Positions 1 through 10,810 of a stretch of DNA of 55,488 nt are shown here, in pieces. The DNA is taken from assembly GCA_032718475.1 (NCBI GenBank), contig JAUCBJ010008866.1, forward strand, positions 1 to 55,488, in the 5' to 3' direction. This DNA comes from Nemertoderma westbladi (Eukaryota > Xenacoelomorpha > Nemertodermatida > Nemertodermatidae). The first letter of the stretch is position 1. Every line of letters starts with the position of its first letter. A program made the position numbers and the translations under genes. A model generated the notes under the pieces. It saw only the letters and a program-made list of their open reading frames with translations. It had not been told where the DNA came from and did no database searches.

Positions 1-135
1 TATTTCACTATAAGATAGCATTTGTAGTTTAACTTTAACGTAAAAACTTTCGAAAATCCGACGTATTTTGATTGAGTTACAGTAATGTAATATGCCTATT
101 CATATTTGTACACATAAAACCCTTAGGTACTCTCG

Positions 136-196
136 TGGCGTAGTGGTCAGATGGTTAAGGCGTTGGTTACATTACATAGGTTACGAGTTCGAATCC
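136..196 (+). repeat. tRNA-derived SINE-like head (Pol III A and B boxes)
   Basis: A box-like TGGCGTAGTGG (136-146) and B box-like AGTTCGAATCC (186-196) are spaced as in tRNA genes. The flanks do not form an acceptor stem and no good anticodon arm can be drawn, so this is more likely the head of a tRNA-related SINE than a working tRNA. Confidence 0.55.
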
Positions 197-275
197 CGGT
201 CGGGAAATTTGTATTTTGGGGCCATTTATTTTCGTTTGGTGCTAATTGGTAGGCCAATGAGAAGCGTACAACGTA

Positions 276-512
276 GCGAATGATGAGCCAGGCCAATCAT
301 AGGGCATAAATTATCTTATTGCTCAAATGTGAGGCAGTGGAAAATTCTGTTAGGATTCCATGTCCCAGATTAGTGTAAGGGCCGGACTGCGTTGAACGAT
401 GAGCTGGGCCAATCATAGGGCACGAAGCACTTTATTGCTCAATTGTGAAGCTGTGGAAAATTCTGTTTAGTTTCCATGTGCAATTTCTAGTATAAAAAGG
501 CCGGTTTGCCTT
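276..512 (+). promoter_or_regulatory. Duplicated CCAAT/TATA promoter, probable LTR U3
   Basis: Two diverged tandem units of about 116 bp each begin with a GATGAGC-GGCCAATCATAGGGC block; the CCAAT cores lie at 293-297 and 409-413. Only the second unit has a TATA box, TATAAAAAGG at 491-500. The first unit has GTGTAAGGG at the matching place. Duplicated U3 enhancers followed by one TATA box are typical of LTR retrotransposons. The LTR ends cannot be fixed and no gag follows in the window. Confidence 0.5.
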
Positions 513-1146
513 CGGTTATCCCCTTATATGTTACCTACTCTTACCACACCCCTTAACCCAGATTAGTATTAGTTAAATTGTTGATTAGTTTATTCGGTTT
601 CTTGTTGAAACTTCGTTTTGATAAATCCTTTGTAAAACTGTAAATATACTGCAAATTCCTGACATGTTTTCTTTTGGTCCAACTTTGGGACAGCCGAACA
701 TCAGGGAGATGGCAGCCTAGACCGTTAGGCCGTAAGCAACGCAAGGAAGGGATGTCCACAACACGCTAGCGCCCACATTGGATTGACCGCGCACCCCCTT
801 TGCCCCTTCGAAATGCTCAACTTGCTATGCAGCGCCCGCTTTGTGAGAAAGGTAAGACTTTGTTCGACGCCCTTGCCCGCCGTAAGACCTATAGATCAGG
901 GTAAGCGTGACACCGTACTGGACGCCGCAAATTTAGGATCAAATAATTATATCCAGACAAACCCCCCCCCCCCTTTGTCAAGTCCTACGAATCCCTGGGT
1001 TAACCTGTACTTCCTACAGGTGCGAACTATTGCCATTCGTCAGTACGCGAGTACATATTAGGTACGGACAGCATATGTTCCATAATTTAGTGAGTCGTAG
1101 CACTGACTGTTTGGTACCGGTTCGCTTTGTAGAACGTACATTAGTA

Positions 1147-1171
1147 CCCCCCCCCCCCCCCCCCCCCCCCC
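1147..1171 (+). repeat. Poly-C tract (25 C)
   Basis: An uninterrupted run of 25 cytosines; a shorter run lies near 961-973. Such runs can form i-motif or G-quadruplex structures and are prone to length error in sequencing. Confidence 0.9.
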
Positions 1172-1773
1172 TGTCTGGAGTTAGCTATTTGATCAGGCAA
1201 GGAGCATTTCTGCTACCGGCACACTGCTTGGCCTAGGGAGGTTTATTAATATCCTACCGCGCCTTGCCACGTACTGATAGGTATTGCTGCTAACTACCGC
1301 AGCAACAAAGTTCTAGAATTAAATTAGTATACCAGATCAGCTAACGTATGGTAGCGATTAACCCCTATTCTTATCTTACAACCAGAATCTGGTATTAGTG
1401 CCGATCACGGGTGTAGTTACTAACACTGTGGTTGCCCTTTGGGTTGTGGATAGGAAGGAGAGAGCTTTGACGTCATTCGTGAGTATAAAGTTCTACAAAA
1501 CGCGACTAGTTTATTTTAGTAGCTAGCGCACGGTATCATTTTAGTCAGAAAATCGCTAAAACCTAGTAAAAGGAATTACACGAAATTGTTTTATTTGTAA
1601 CACACCCACACACACACGCCCTAAAACATATTGCCCTTAAAGTTCTACTAGCTACAGCGCACTATACATTACTTTAGGTGGAAATTATCTGTATTTGTAA
1701 AATTAGGATCTGATTTAGTTGCGGCAATAAGGAGTATTTCACTTTCGTTATTAAACTGTTGATTTCTGTCCAG

Positions 1774-1902
1774 CAGTTATTGTTACATTTAGGCCTGACC
1801 CTTTAGACTGATTTCGTACAGGGGGATCAGTTATTGTTACATTTAGGCACGACCTTTAGGCTGATTTCGACAGGGATAATCAGCATTGTTACACTAGGTC
1901 TG
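1774..1902 (+). repeat. About 54-bp tandem repeat, 2.4 units
   Basis: Units start at 1774, 1828 and 1881 with CAG(TTA/C)TTGTTACA and share GACC-TTTAG-CTGATTTCG further on. The third unit is partial. Confidence 0.7.
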
Positions 1903-2462
1903 TTAACCACCTAGCTCGTATATAAACCATATAAATCACACCGCGGCAAGTTACTGTATTTAGGACTGTCAGTGATAGTTAGGATTCGCTGCGCGGGGAT
2001 TGTTTTCCCGTGAGTTTGGTCTGTTACTGTAACTGTACATCTGCCTCACCGGTTAGAGGACAGGTATCCTTTTGTCTAGTACGTAGGCATTAGACCCGCT
2101 CACGTACATAGAATAGATACTAGGCTCTGTTCCTCGCCAGTAGTCGTTTGTGTACTGTATCTGTTTGTTTAGATATCCTGGACTGGGATTTGTTGTCAGA
2201 TACTGTACGAGCCCGTATACATTACTAGAGTCTCATAGTAAGATACATCGTTACTAGGATCTGGTAAGCGGTATACTACTGGACCCTTACAAAAGCATTT
2301 AAAAATTTGTAGAAATATAGCATTTCTTGTACCATTGATATGAATAATATTCTACATAAATACTAAATAGGTGTATATATTTATATACTATTGTAATTTT
2401 TAACAATAGTATGCGGTCATCTTACATTTTTTAAAAACACCACAAAAATCTCACTTCAGCGC

Positions 2463-3044
2463 CAGGCCCGTAGCCAGTATAAGGCGAAGGTATTGTAAGA
2501 AATTTTTCTCCATTAGTATAATTTTACATTTTTACACAACCATTTTCTGGTTCCATGCGCGCCTTCTTTAAACATTAGCCTTGTAGTAATCAAACACCGG
2601 TACATATTACACTTATATTGTAAGTTACTTTCATTTTAATAAAACCTTCCGTAGGCCAATACGGTTACTACTACTACAGTCCAGTAGGGCCTACTCCACC
2701 CTTACAGTCATCGAACAATGGTCGTATAAGGTACGCAGCAAACTTCGCCCGCGTCCAATCTTCACCCGCAGCAATCTTCGCCCACTAAACAATGATTGTT
2801 TTGGTGAGAAAAAGCCGTCTCTGTAACCTGCTGCTTTCCTTCAATTTGTACTAACATCGTTTATTGTTTTGGTTAGAAAAAGCCTGATGGCGGACTCCAT
2901 GTAGTGTAGACCCTACTGTAGTTTTGCTTTATACCTACTGTATACAATTAAATCTATTATAAAATGTATCCAATAACATTTTTGCGCCTGCCTACCCTGA
3001 TATTCCCTCGCCTACCCAACTAAAAAATCCTGGCTACGGGCCTG
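2463..3044. mobile_element. hAT-like MITE inserted in the copy 1 intron
   Basis: Inverted ends CAGGCCCGTAGCCAG (from 2463) and CTGGCTACGGGCCTG (to 3044) are a common hAT MITE terminus. The flanks repeat CTTCAGC on both sides (2454-2460 and 3045-3051), matching an 8-bp hAT duplication with a one-base irregularity. The paralogous intron of copy 2, near 27430, lacks the insert. No transposase is present. Positions 2788-2885 inside it resemble the 68-bp minisatellite at 17.5 kb. Confidence 0.75.
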
Positions 3045-3377
3045 CTTCAGCCCAACCACATATTAAACTGGGAAAGAAACAAATTTCATACATTTATAAA
3101 ATAGTTTCAAATATTCCCACTTCACTTCACCCCACCTCATGGGGTGAAGTGGGACAAAATAAAACAAAAAAAAAACAATATAGATTTTGGGAAACTGCAG
3201 TAAATTCAAGCCTAATATAATAATAATAATTTATTTATAACGCGCCTTTTAAGGGCAATAAATCAAGGCGCAGGTACGCGAACACAATTAGTTAATTACT
3301 ACATAATGACATAATATAATGTATTTGAGTGTCATATTTCTCATTACAAAACCTTGACTGTCAGTTATCTAGACATT

Positions 3378-3381
3378 TTAA
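3378..3381. other. Empty TTAA target site
   Basis: The bases around this TTAA match the sequence on either side of the foldback element at 25807-27199 (ATGTCTAGATAACTGACAGTC on one side, the GTACAAAATTT block on the other). Copy 1 therefore shows the pre-insertion state. Confidence 0.75.
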
Positions 3382-3937
3382 TAAAAATTGACTTTTGTAC
3401 AAAATTTTGATAAATATTTCCCACTTCACCCCAGTAGACGGTAATTAATACAAGACAATTAATGTTAATGTAGTTTTTTCGATTCGAAATTGTACATTAA
3501 TACATGTTAGGTTTGATCATGAAATCGACCAAATGTTGAGACTTTGGTAGAAAAGTTCAAGGGGTCTTAGAAAATATTGAAAATTTAGGCCTACTTACTT
3601 AACATACAGTATAGGCGTACAGGTACAGTAGTATCTACGGCTACCGGTGGTATACTCGGTACACGCAAACGGTTTTGTTTTCTTTCACTTTCAAATCTCA
3701 ATTATTATGAGAATAAACGTTTATTTACTCATAATAAAAAATGTACTAAATTTTAAAAATTTGTAAATTTAAAAATTAATTTAAATTTAAAATTTTAAAA
3801 AGAAAAACTTAATAGTCGGGGTGTCTGGAATAAGAGAATTGTGGGTGGATTTTTTTTTCAAAAAATAATAGCCGTGTCGCCCCGTCTATTCGGGACTCCT
3901 GAGTAATCGCAATAACTTGTGCGACGCAGAATGAATT

Positions 3938-5573
3938 CCCTTGTATTTGTATTTCTTCATCTGGATAATAGAGCCCAGCCATTTCTCAGACACAGAATGG
4001 AATCTCCTGTATTTGTATTTCTTCATCTGGATAATAGAGTCCAGCCATTTCTCTGACACAGAATGGAATTCCTTGTATTTGTATTTCTTCATCTGGATAA
4101 TAGAGTCCAGCCATTTCTCAGACACAGAATGGAATCCCTTGTATTTGTATTTCTTCATCTGGATAATAGAGTCCAGCCATTTCTCTGACACAGAATGGAA
4201 TCCCTTGTATTTGTATTTCTTCATCTGGATAATAGAGTCCAGCCATTTCTCTGACACAGAATGGAATCCCCTGTATTTGTATTTCTTCATCTGGATAATA
4301 GAGTCCAGCCATTTCTCTGACACAGAATGGAATCCCTTGTATTTGTATTTCTTCATCTGGATAATAGAGTCCAGCCATTTCTCTGACACAGAATGGAATC
4401 CCTTCTATTTGTATTTCTTCATCTGGATAATAGAGTCCAGCCATTTCTCTGACACAGAATGGAATCCCTTGTATTTGTATTTCTTCATCTGGATAATAGA
4501 GTCCAGCCATTTCTCTGACACAGAATGGAATCCCTTGTATTTGTATTTCTTCATCTGGATAATAGAGTGCAGCCATTTCACTGACACAGAATGGAATCCC
4601 TTGTATTTGTATTTGTTCATCTGGATAATAGAGTCCAGCCATTTCTCTGACACAGAATGAAATTCCTTGTATTTGTATTTCTTCATCTGGATAATAGAGT
4701 CCAGCCATTTCTCTGACACAGAATGGAATCCCTTGTATTTGTATTTCTTCATCTGGATAATAGAGTCCAGCTATTTCTCTGACACAGAATGGAATCCCTT
4801 GTATTTGTATTTCTTCATCTGGATAATAGAGTCCAGCCATTTCTCTGACATAGAATGGAATCCCTTGTATTTGTATTTCTTCATCTGGATAATAGAGTCC
4901 AGCCATTTCTCTGACACAGAATGGAATCCCTTGTATTTGTATTTCTTCATCTGGATAATAGAGTCCAGCTATTTCTCTGACACAGAATGGAATCCCTTGT
5001 ATTTGTATTTCTTCATCTGGATAATAGAGTCCAGCCATTTCTCTGACACAGAATGGAATCCCTTGTATTTGTATTTCTTCATCTGGATAATAGAGTCCAG
5101 CCATTTCTCTGACACAGAATGGAATCCCTTGTATTTGTATTTCTTCGTCTGGATAATAGAGTCCAGCCATTTCACTGACACAGAATGGAATCCCTTGTAT
5201 TTGTATTTCTTCATCTGGATAATAGAGTGCAGCCATTTCACTGACACAGAATGGAATCCCTTGTATTTGTATTTCTTCATCTGGATAATAGAGTCCAGCC
5301 ATTTCACTGACACAGAATGGAATCCCTTGTATTTGTATTTCTTCATCTGGATAATAGAGTCCAGCCATTTCTCTGACACAGAATGGAATCCCTTGTATTT
5401 GTATTTCTTCATATGGATAATAGAGTCCAGCCATTTCTCTGACACAGAATGGAATCCCTTGTATTTGTATTTCTTCATCTGGATAATAGAGTCCAGCCAT
5501 TTCTCTGACACAGAATGGAATCCCTTGTATTTGTATTTCTTCATTCTGAATAATAGAGTCCAGCCATTTCTCA
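3938..5573 (-). repeat. 66-bp minisatellite array 1, about 25 units
   Basis: About 25 near-identical 66-bp units, oriented with the minus-strand gene copy. The period is a multiple of three and the unit has few stops, so long reading frames run on both strands. On the minus strand one is 500 codons long (5620-4118) and others repeat KKYKYKGFHSVSEKWLDS; on the plus strand there are frames of 239 and 305 codons. I treat these as products of the period, not as proven genes, because the array sits in an intron and several frames are equally open. Variation is mostly single-base. Flanks are CCAGAATAGAGACATCC on one side and TGCGTCGCACAAG on the other. Confidence 0.95.
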
Positions 5574-5839
5574 GACAAAGCTAAAAATGGGATGTCTCTA
5601 TTCTGGAGTATTGTTTGCAATTCGCCGAGTTTGCGAAATAGGCTTCGTATATTATAATTGTTATTTGGTGAGAAAGGCTTCAGGCTAGATTGAATTTAAT
5701 TAAACCAGATAAAAACCTTAAAGAACAAAAACTAAATTCAGAACTATCATAACTGTCACTATAAATAAACAATTACTCTGACCAGATTGGGGGCAATACG
5801 GACTAAACGATGTTTACAATACAAATCATAGTAACTCAC

Positions 5840-6833
5840 CGATACTGGAAACTGTCGATTTAGAGGCCAACAGGAGGTTGTAGGTGTTGGGAAGGTTTAA
5901 GAAGTCGTCTCGAGACTGAGTAGTGAGGGTTGGTGAAGAGTTAGTGTCTGTTAGGGGACCATGAGCGGTGTTGGGAGACAGGGAGTTAGAGTCCGGGATG
6001 AGATTCTGCTGAGCTGAGTGGGTGGTCGAAGCATTAGTGTCTGTACTGTTTCCATATTCTACATCTATAGGGGAGAATAAATCGCCCAAGCCATCACCAA
6101 CCTCGTTTAGGTCGGGTTTATATTCCAGTTTGTCTTCCGTCTTTATGCGTAGGATTACCTGAACATCTGACTGGTCTGCTGATAGAGGTTGGGTAGAATA
6201 ATGGTTTAGGTTGGTTGTGGTTACTGCGGGGGTATAGGAGGATATGTTGTTATAAGGTAATAAAGTTGAACTGGCTGTATTATTACTTGATTCAGATTCA
6301 ATGAGGTTTGGTTTGGTGTATATCGGACTCAGTTTGGGATCCATTTGTCTCTGTTCTCCCTGTAGGTCTGTCTGGTGGAGATGTTGTAACCTCACCACAG
6401 GCTGCATAGAGGAGAGTTCGGTAGGTGGCGTGCGTTGATTCGAGTATCGAAATTGCGGATGCTTTCCTGTAGCAGGATAGTCATTGTAGAGGTACGTAGG
6501 TGTCGACGCCGATGTCGTTAATGGACCCTGTGGCATACTAGTCTCGCGGTACCCGGCAGTCCGGACAGTGGCCTGTGATTTGTTCGTGTTATCCGGGGTG
6601 GTGGCAGCGTTGCTAGACCCAGATGAGAGTGAACGCAGCAGCCACTCAGTAATATGACCTGCCGTACATTTATTAACAACATAATAGTCCAGAAAACTCG
6701 AGTTCGCGTCCAGGTACTCTTCGAGAAACGTCCTCACAAACGAATCATTTTTCGAACAGATGTTCGCGAACATAGATTTGGTAATTAGTAGGGCTCGATC
6801 GGAGCTCCGGCCTCCGGCTCCGGCTCCGGCCAT
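5840..6833 (-). pseudogene. Zinc-finger gene copy 1, truncated exon 1
   Basis: Homologous to exon 1 of copies 2 and 3 from residue LLITKS onward (about 6788 down to 5840), ending at a matching donor (TATCG|GTGAGT; last exon base 5840). The first eleven or so residues, including the start, are lost: a TA-flanked transposon begins exactly there, and the apparent N-terminus MAGAGAGGRSSDR is translated transposon end. About 315 codons of true homology remain open without a stop. The N-terminal helical module, the S/T/N-rich middle, an IKTE motif and the DGLGDLFSP block are all kept. The zinc-finger exon is absent downstream. Closer to copy 3 than to copy 2 in the N-terminal module. I consider it a dead fragment, fairly young or recently converted. 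Confidence 0.8.
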
Positions 6834-7599
6834 TTTGGCACCTCCGGCTCCTGCTCCGGTAAAAATATTGCCGGAGTTAATTTTTTAATAAAGTATTATA
6901 TTTCGTGAATATTCTAATCTGAACAATTATTTACACTATAAATAGCCTACTGTAGTACAGCTTCAATATCAAGCATATAATACTGCAGTATTTACCAGTA
7001 CTTAGTCAATGACTGTGGACTGACTGACTGTACTGCAGTACTGCTGTACTGGTACTGGCCAGCTGGCTGACTACTGGACTGTTACAGATAGGCCCTACTG
7101 TAAAAAATTTTTGTAAATGCTATGATAGTACACTCTACCACTGCAGCCCTTTACTGACTGTCATGCCAGCATAATGTACTGCAGTACTGGTACACGTACG
7201 GTACAGTGGTAGGCTACCTACAGTCAGACAGTACACACCTCTACCACAGTTAGACAGTTCGTGAGTTAGGTCTGTACGTACTGACGTACTGTAGGTAATT
7301 TTTAGCCGTCAGCGTCAGGCCGTCTGTCCGTGATAAATTAATTACTTAAATTTTAAATTGAAAATTCGTAAATCTATAAATTATGAAATTAATTAGACCT
7401 ACAGTACGTACAGCAGTATGATTGATTATGATGACAGTATGAGCGATTGGCGAACGATAACCATACTTTATTTTTTTTAAATAAATCATTAAATTTTTAA
7501 AATTTTTGAAAAACTCCGGCTCCTGCTCCGGCTCCGGCCAAATTGTCCAACTCCGGCTCCTGCTCCGGCTCCGGCCAAATCTCAACTCCGATCGAGCCC
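6791..7599. mobile_element. TA-flanked TIR element with CTCCGG ends, copy 1
   Basis: Ends GGGCTCGATCGGAG and CTCCGATCGAGCCC are perfect inverted repeats, each flanked by TA (6789-6790 and 7600-7601), as in Tc1/mariner-type insertions. Inside the ends are runs of CTCCGGCTCCTG-type hexamers, then AT-rich DNA and a core of GTACTGCAGTAC words. About 810 bp, no transposase frame, so non-autonomous. It cuts exon 1 of zinc-finger copy 1. Confidence 0.8.
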
Positions 7600-7604
7600 T
7601 AGTA

Positions 7605-8420
7605 GGGCTCGATCGGAGCTCCGGCCTCCGGCTCCGGCTCCGGCCATTTTGGCACCTCCGGCTCCTGCTCCGGCTCCGGTAAAAATATTGCCGGAGTTAA
7701 TTTTTTAATAAAGTATTATATTTCGTGCATATTCTTTCTAATCTGAACAATTATTTACACTATAAGTACTGAAGTAAGTACTGTAGTACAGCTTCAATAT
7801 CAAGCATAATCTGATAATACCGGTTGCCGGTACTGCAGTATTTACTTAAAGTCAATGACTGACTGACTGTACTGCAGTACTGGTACTGGCCAGCTGGCTG
7901 ACTAGCAGACTATTACAGTATTACAGATAGGCCCTACTGTAAAAAATTGTAAATGCAGAAATGCTATGGTATGACAGGTTGAATGTACACTGTAGCTGTA
8001 CCACTGTAGCCATTTACTGCTGTCATGCCATACCAGCATACTGTACTGCAGTACTGGTACACGTACGATAGGGCGGGTAGGCTACCTACAGTACACACCT
8101 CTACCACAGTTAGTGAGTTAGGTACTGTAGGTAATTTTTAGCCGTCAGCGTCAGCATCAGGCCGTCTGTCCGTGATAAATTAATTACTTAAATTTTAAAT
8201 TGAAAATTCGTAAATCTATAAATTATGAAATTAATTAGACCTACAGTATGATTGATTTATGAGCGATTAGCGAACGATAACCATACTTTATTTTTTTTTA
8301 AATAAATAATTAAATTTTTAAAATTTTTTAAAAACTCCGGCTCCTGCTCCGGCTCCGGCCAAATTGTCCAACTCCGGCTCCTGCTCCGGCTCCGGCCAAA
8401 TCCCAACTCCGATCGAGCCC
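7605..8420. mobile_element. TA-flanked TIR element with CTCCGG ends, copy 2
   Basis: A second copy in the same orientation, one base away from the first and sharing ends, hexamer runs and core. TA lies at 7603-7604 and 8421-8422. The side-by-side pair suggests insertion at the TA left by the first copy, or a tandem duplication. Confidence 0.8.
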
Positions 8421-8432
8421 TACTGTACTGTA

Positions 8433-8847
8433 CAGTCAGGAACACTGGTCACAATATGTCCAATTTACAGCCAGAATGTGTCCGCGGAAAACGCTCTCAG
8501 AGTGAAATTTCTCCATAGAAAACAATGCTAAATTTCATTTGAAAACCGGCAGTGAAATTTTAACATTGGCATTCTAAAAATTATGCCATTAGAATCGTCA
8601 TAAAATTCTGTATAAATTAATTTGAGAATTAGAATCTCATCGTTGGGATAACTTATCATAATATTAAAAATGAAAATATGCCCAGCTTCTGCTTTGAGTA
8701 CTATTGGAGTTACAGCCAAAATATGTCCGGAAATATAATCGCAGCCTGTGAAGGACAAATAGTGGCTGCACGGACACTTTCTGGCTGTAAATATGTGGAC
8801 AATTTTTGGCTGAGCTTCAGCCAGAAAGTGACCAGTGTTCCTAACTG
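8433..8847. mobile_element. 415-bp MITE with 5-bp target duplication
   Basis: Inverted ends CAGTCAGGAACACTGGTCAC and the complement of CAGTTAGGAACACTGGTCAC (one mismatch) are flanked by perfect CTGTA repeats (8428-8432 and 8848-8852). A second inverted motif, TTTACAGCCAGAA with GTGTCCG, lies inside both ends. No transposase. The superfamily is uncertain; a 5-bp duplication would fit Transib or related groups. Confidence 0.75.
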
Positions 8848-9534
8848 CTGTATGTTTACAAAAAGGAAAATATTTTAATATGTTACTGAACTGAAAATAC
8901 GATGGGCAGAGAATATACGTAGTTGCACGGGGTATCTAAAACATTGAGTAAAAATGATTTGTCGTCGAGGATAGCCCCATGAGACTGCGTCTCGTTTCCA
9001 TGGGGGTCCTCGCTATGTGATGAAAATCTTATTGTTGTAATAAGTCCTTGAGTAAGATAAAAAATAAATTAATATAAGTAGTTAGTATTAGTATGTCTGT
9101 CTGTTTTTGACTGCTAATTAACATTTTAAAAATATGTTTTTTCAGATAAAAATAAATAATAAATACAGTAGATCTCAGTAGATACAGTAGATGATAAATT
9201 AAAGAGGAATATCACACAAATACAAATATAATACATACATACAATAATAATACATACATGAATATAATACATACAATACAAATATAATAATTATTTAGGC
9301 CTACACTAGTATCAAACAGTAGAAACCGAGCATTTAGAGAGAAATAAAAATATTGAAATGGCAGTGGCAGTGGCATAAAAAATAAAAAAAATGAAATAAA
9401 ATACAAACAGCTACATAGAAAGAGTAATATATTATGGTATTGAGGTTTTTTAGAACAACACAATAAAAATGTATTTACTTACTGCAGTATTTCTACGTAT
9501 CTACGATTGATATTGCTGTATTGAACGTATCTAC
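8848..9534. other. AT-rich non-coding DNA with one hairpin
   Basis: No gene recognised. An imperfect nested inverted repeat lies at 8966-9012 (GAGGA-CCCCATG-GAGAC loop GTCTC-CATGGGG-TCCTC). From 9200 to 9300 there are ATACATACAATAATA-type simple repeats. Confidence 0.5.
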
Positions 9535-9810
9535 ACTGCAGTATTTACTTAAAGTCAATGACTGACTGACTGTACTGCAGTACTGGTACTGGCCAGTTCT
9601 GCAGTTGGCTGACTAGCAGACTGTTACAGATAGGCCCTACTTTAAAAAATTGTAAATGCTATGGATTGTACACTGTCAGACTGTACCACTCAGCCACTGC
9701 AGCCAATTACTGCTGTCATGCCAGCATACTGTACTGCAGTTGCAGTACTGGTACACCTACGGTAGGCTACCTACAGTACACACCTCTACCACAGTTAGAC
9801 AGTTCGTGAG
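9535..9810. mobile_element. CTCCGG-element fragment, left half of a split copy
   Basis: Matches the core of the TA-flanked elements (ACTGCAGTATTTACTTAAAG onward to ACAGTTCGTGAG). It continues at 13986 after the hAT-like insertion, so the two pieces were one 5'-truncated copy. Confidence 0.7.
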
Positions 9811-10810
9811 CAAGGCCTACTAGAGAAACAGGCCTGGAATCCGAGATCAAGCCAATTCTATTGAAGGCCTAATAATCCAATGTGTGTGTGTGTGTGTCCG
9901 GCATCCGGAGCTCTACAGCTCTACAGCCCGCATTTCTAAACCAATCTGATCGAGTAAGGCAGCAGTAAGGTATCAAACGAAGCGGAATTGTCATACGATG
10001 CTCACCGCCCAAAAATATTTTGGTATTCTAGAACATTATTTAGCTATTAATAGCTGTTATTGTAAATTGCAATTTTTCATGTGTAAACCATAGGCTATTA
10101 TATACTACTACTTCTACTTGGGACTACGTTAGGAGGACAAGCTGGCCGCCGCTAGCGCTATTCTAGAACATAGATAAATAAAGGTAATAGGATTTATTAA
10201 TAATATTAATATAATAATAATAAACTGGAATATAATTTTTTTGATGAAATGGATGAACCCACTGCAAAAATCGGTCGGTCTGCATGTTAGTAATTGATGT
10301 CCTGTTGTAATTTCACAATTAAGTAATATAATAATAATATGTACTGCTTAAGAATTACACTCAAGAGTTAAAAAAATATTAAATATAGTTATAGTATAGG
10401 TTTATAGCATCCACTTCATTGTCGGTCAACGTGATGTCAACACACGAGGAACACTTTTGCTTCCCAAGTTCACTTGAACATTCAACCTCCAGTTCTGTGT
10501 ATAGTTTCGCTCGATCAATGCGGTGGGTAAAGAAAACTTCGGCTACGCTTATATGGTAATTTCCCCCAGCAGATTGGCGAAAGTGCCCAAATTAATTAAA
10601 ATTATAATTAATTAAAATAAATTTAAATAAATTAATTTATTAATTAAATTAATTAAATAAATTAATTTTATCGTTGGCAAGGAAATCCGACATCTCGTCA
10701 ATATCCGGAAAGAACTTGCGCGCGTCGTTGAGCGTGGAGGGGCTGGAGGCGTTGGGATGGAGAGCAGAGGAACATTTGGGAATACCGACGGCGGTTCCAC
10801 CGGCACTGGG

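Larger units (their letters stand above)
513..2286. other. Leader-like non-coding DNA, no gene seen
   Basis: No convincing coding region. The stretch follows the TATA-containing unit and looks like an untranslated retroelement leader. It holds two poly-C tracts, a CA-rich stretch near 1605 and short tandem repeats. Homology to the zinc-finger gene intron begins at about 2287. Confidence 0.4.
2287..5839 (-). other. Partial intron of zinc-finger gene copy 1
   Basis: Read on the minus strand, this follows the exon 1 donor at 5839 and matches the intron of copy 2: the donor-proximal 200 bp, the minisatellite, and then, from about 3590 to 2287, the block equivalent to 25.62-27.61 kb without the piggyBac-like insert. 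Homology stops at about 2287, before the zinc-finger exon, so exon 2 is missing. The stretch 3600-3863 has no clear match. Confidence 0.7.

Noticed and set aside
131-205. A functional tRNA gene
   Set aside because: A and B boxes are present but acceptor and anticodon stems do not pair.
3941-5584. Long reading frames of 22-residue repeats as real protein-coding genes
   Set aside because: The 66-bp period is a multiple of three and several frames on both strands are open at once; the array lies in an intron and units with 6-bp insertions break the frames elsewhere.
6789-6833. MAGAGAGGRSSDR as the true N-terminus of copy 1
   Set aside because: These codons are the end of a TA-flanked transposon; homology to the other copies begins only at LLITKS.
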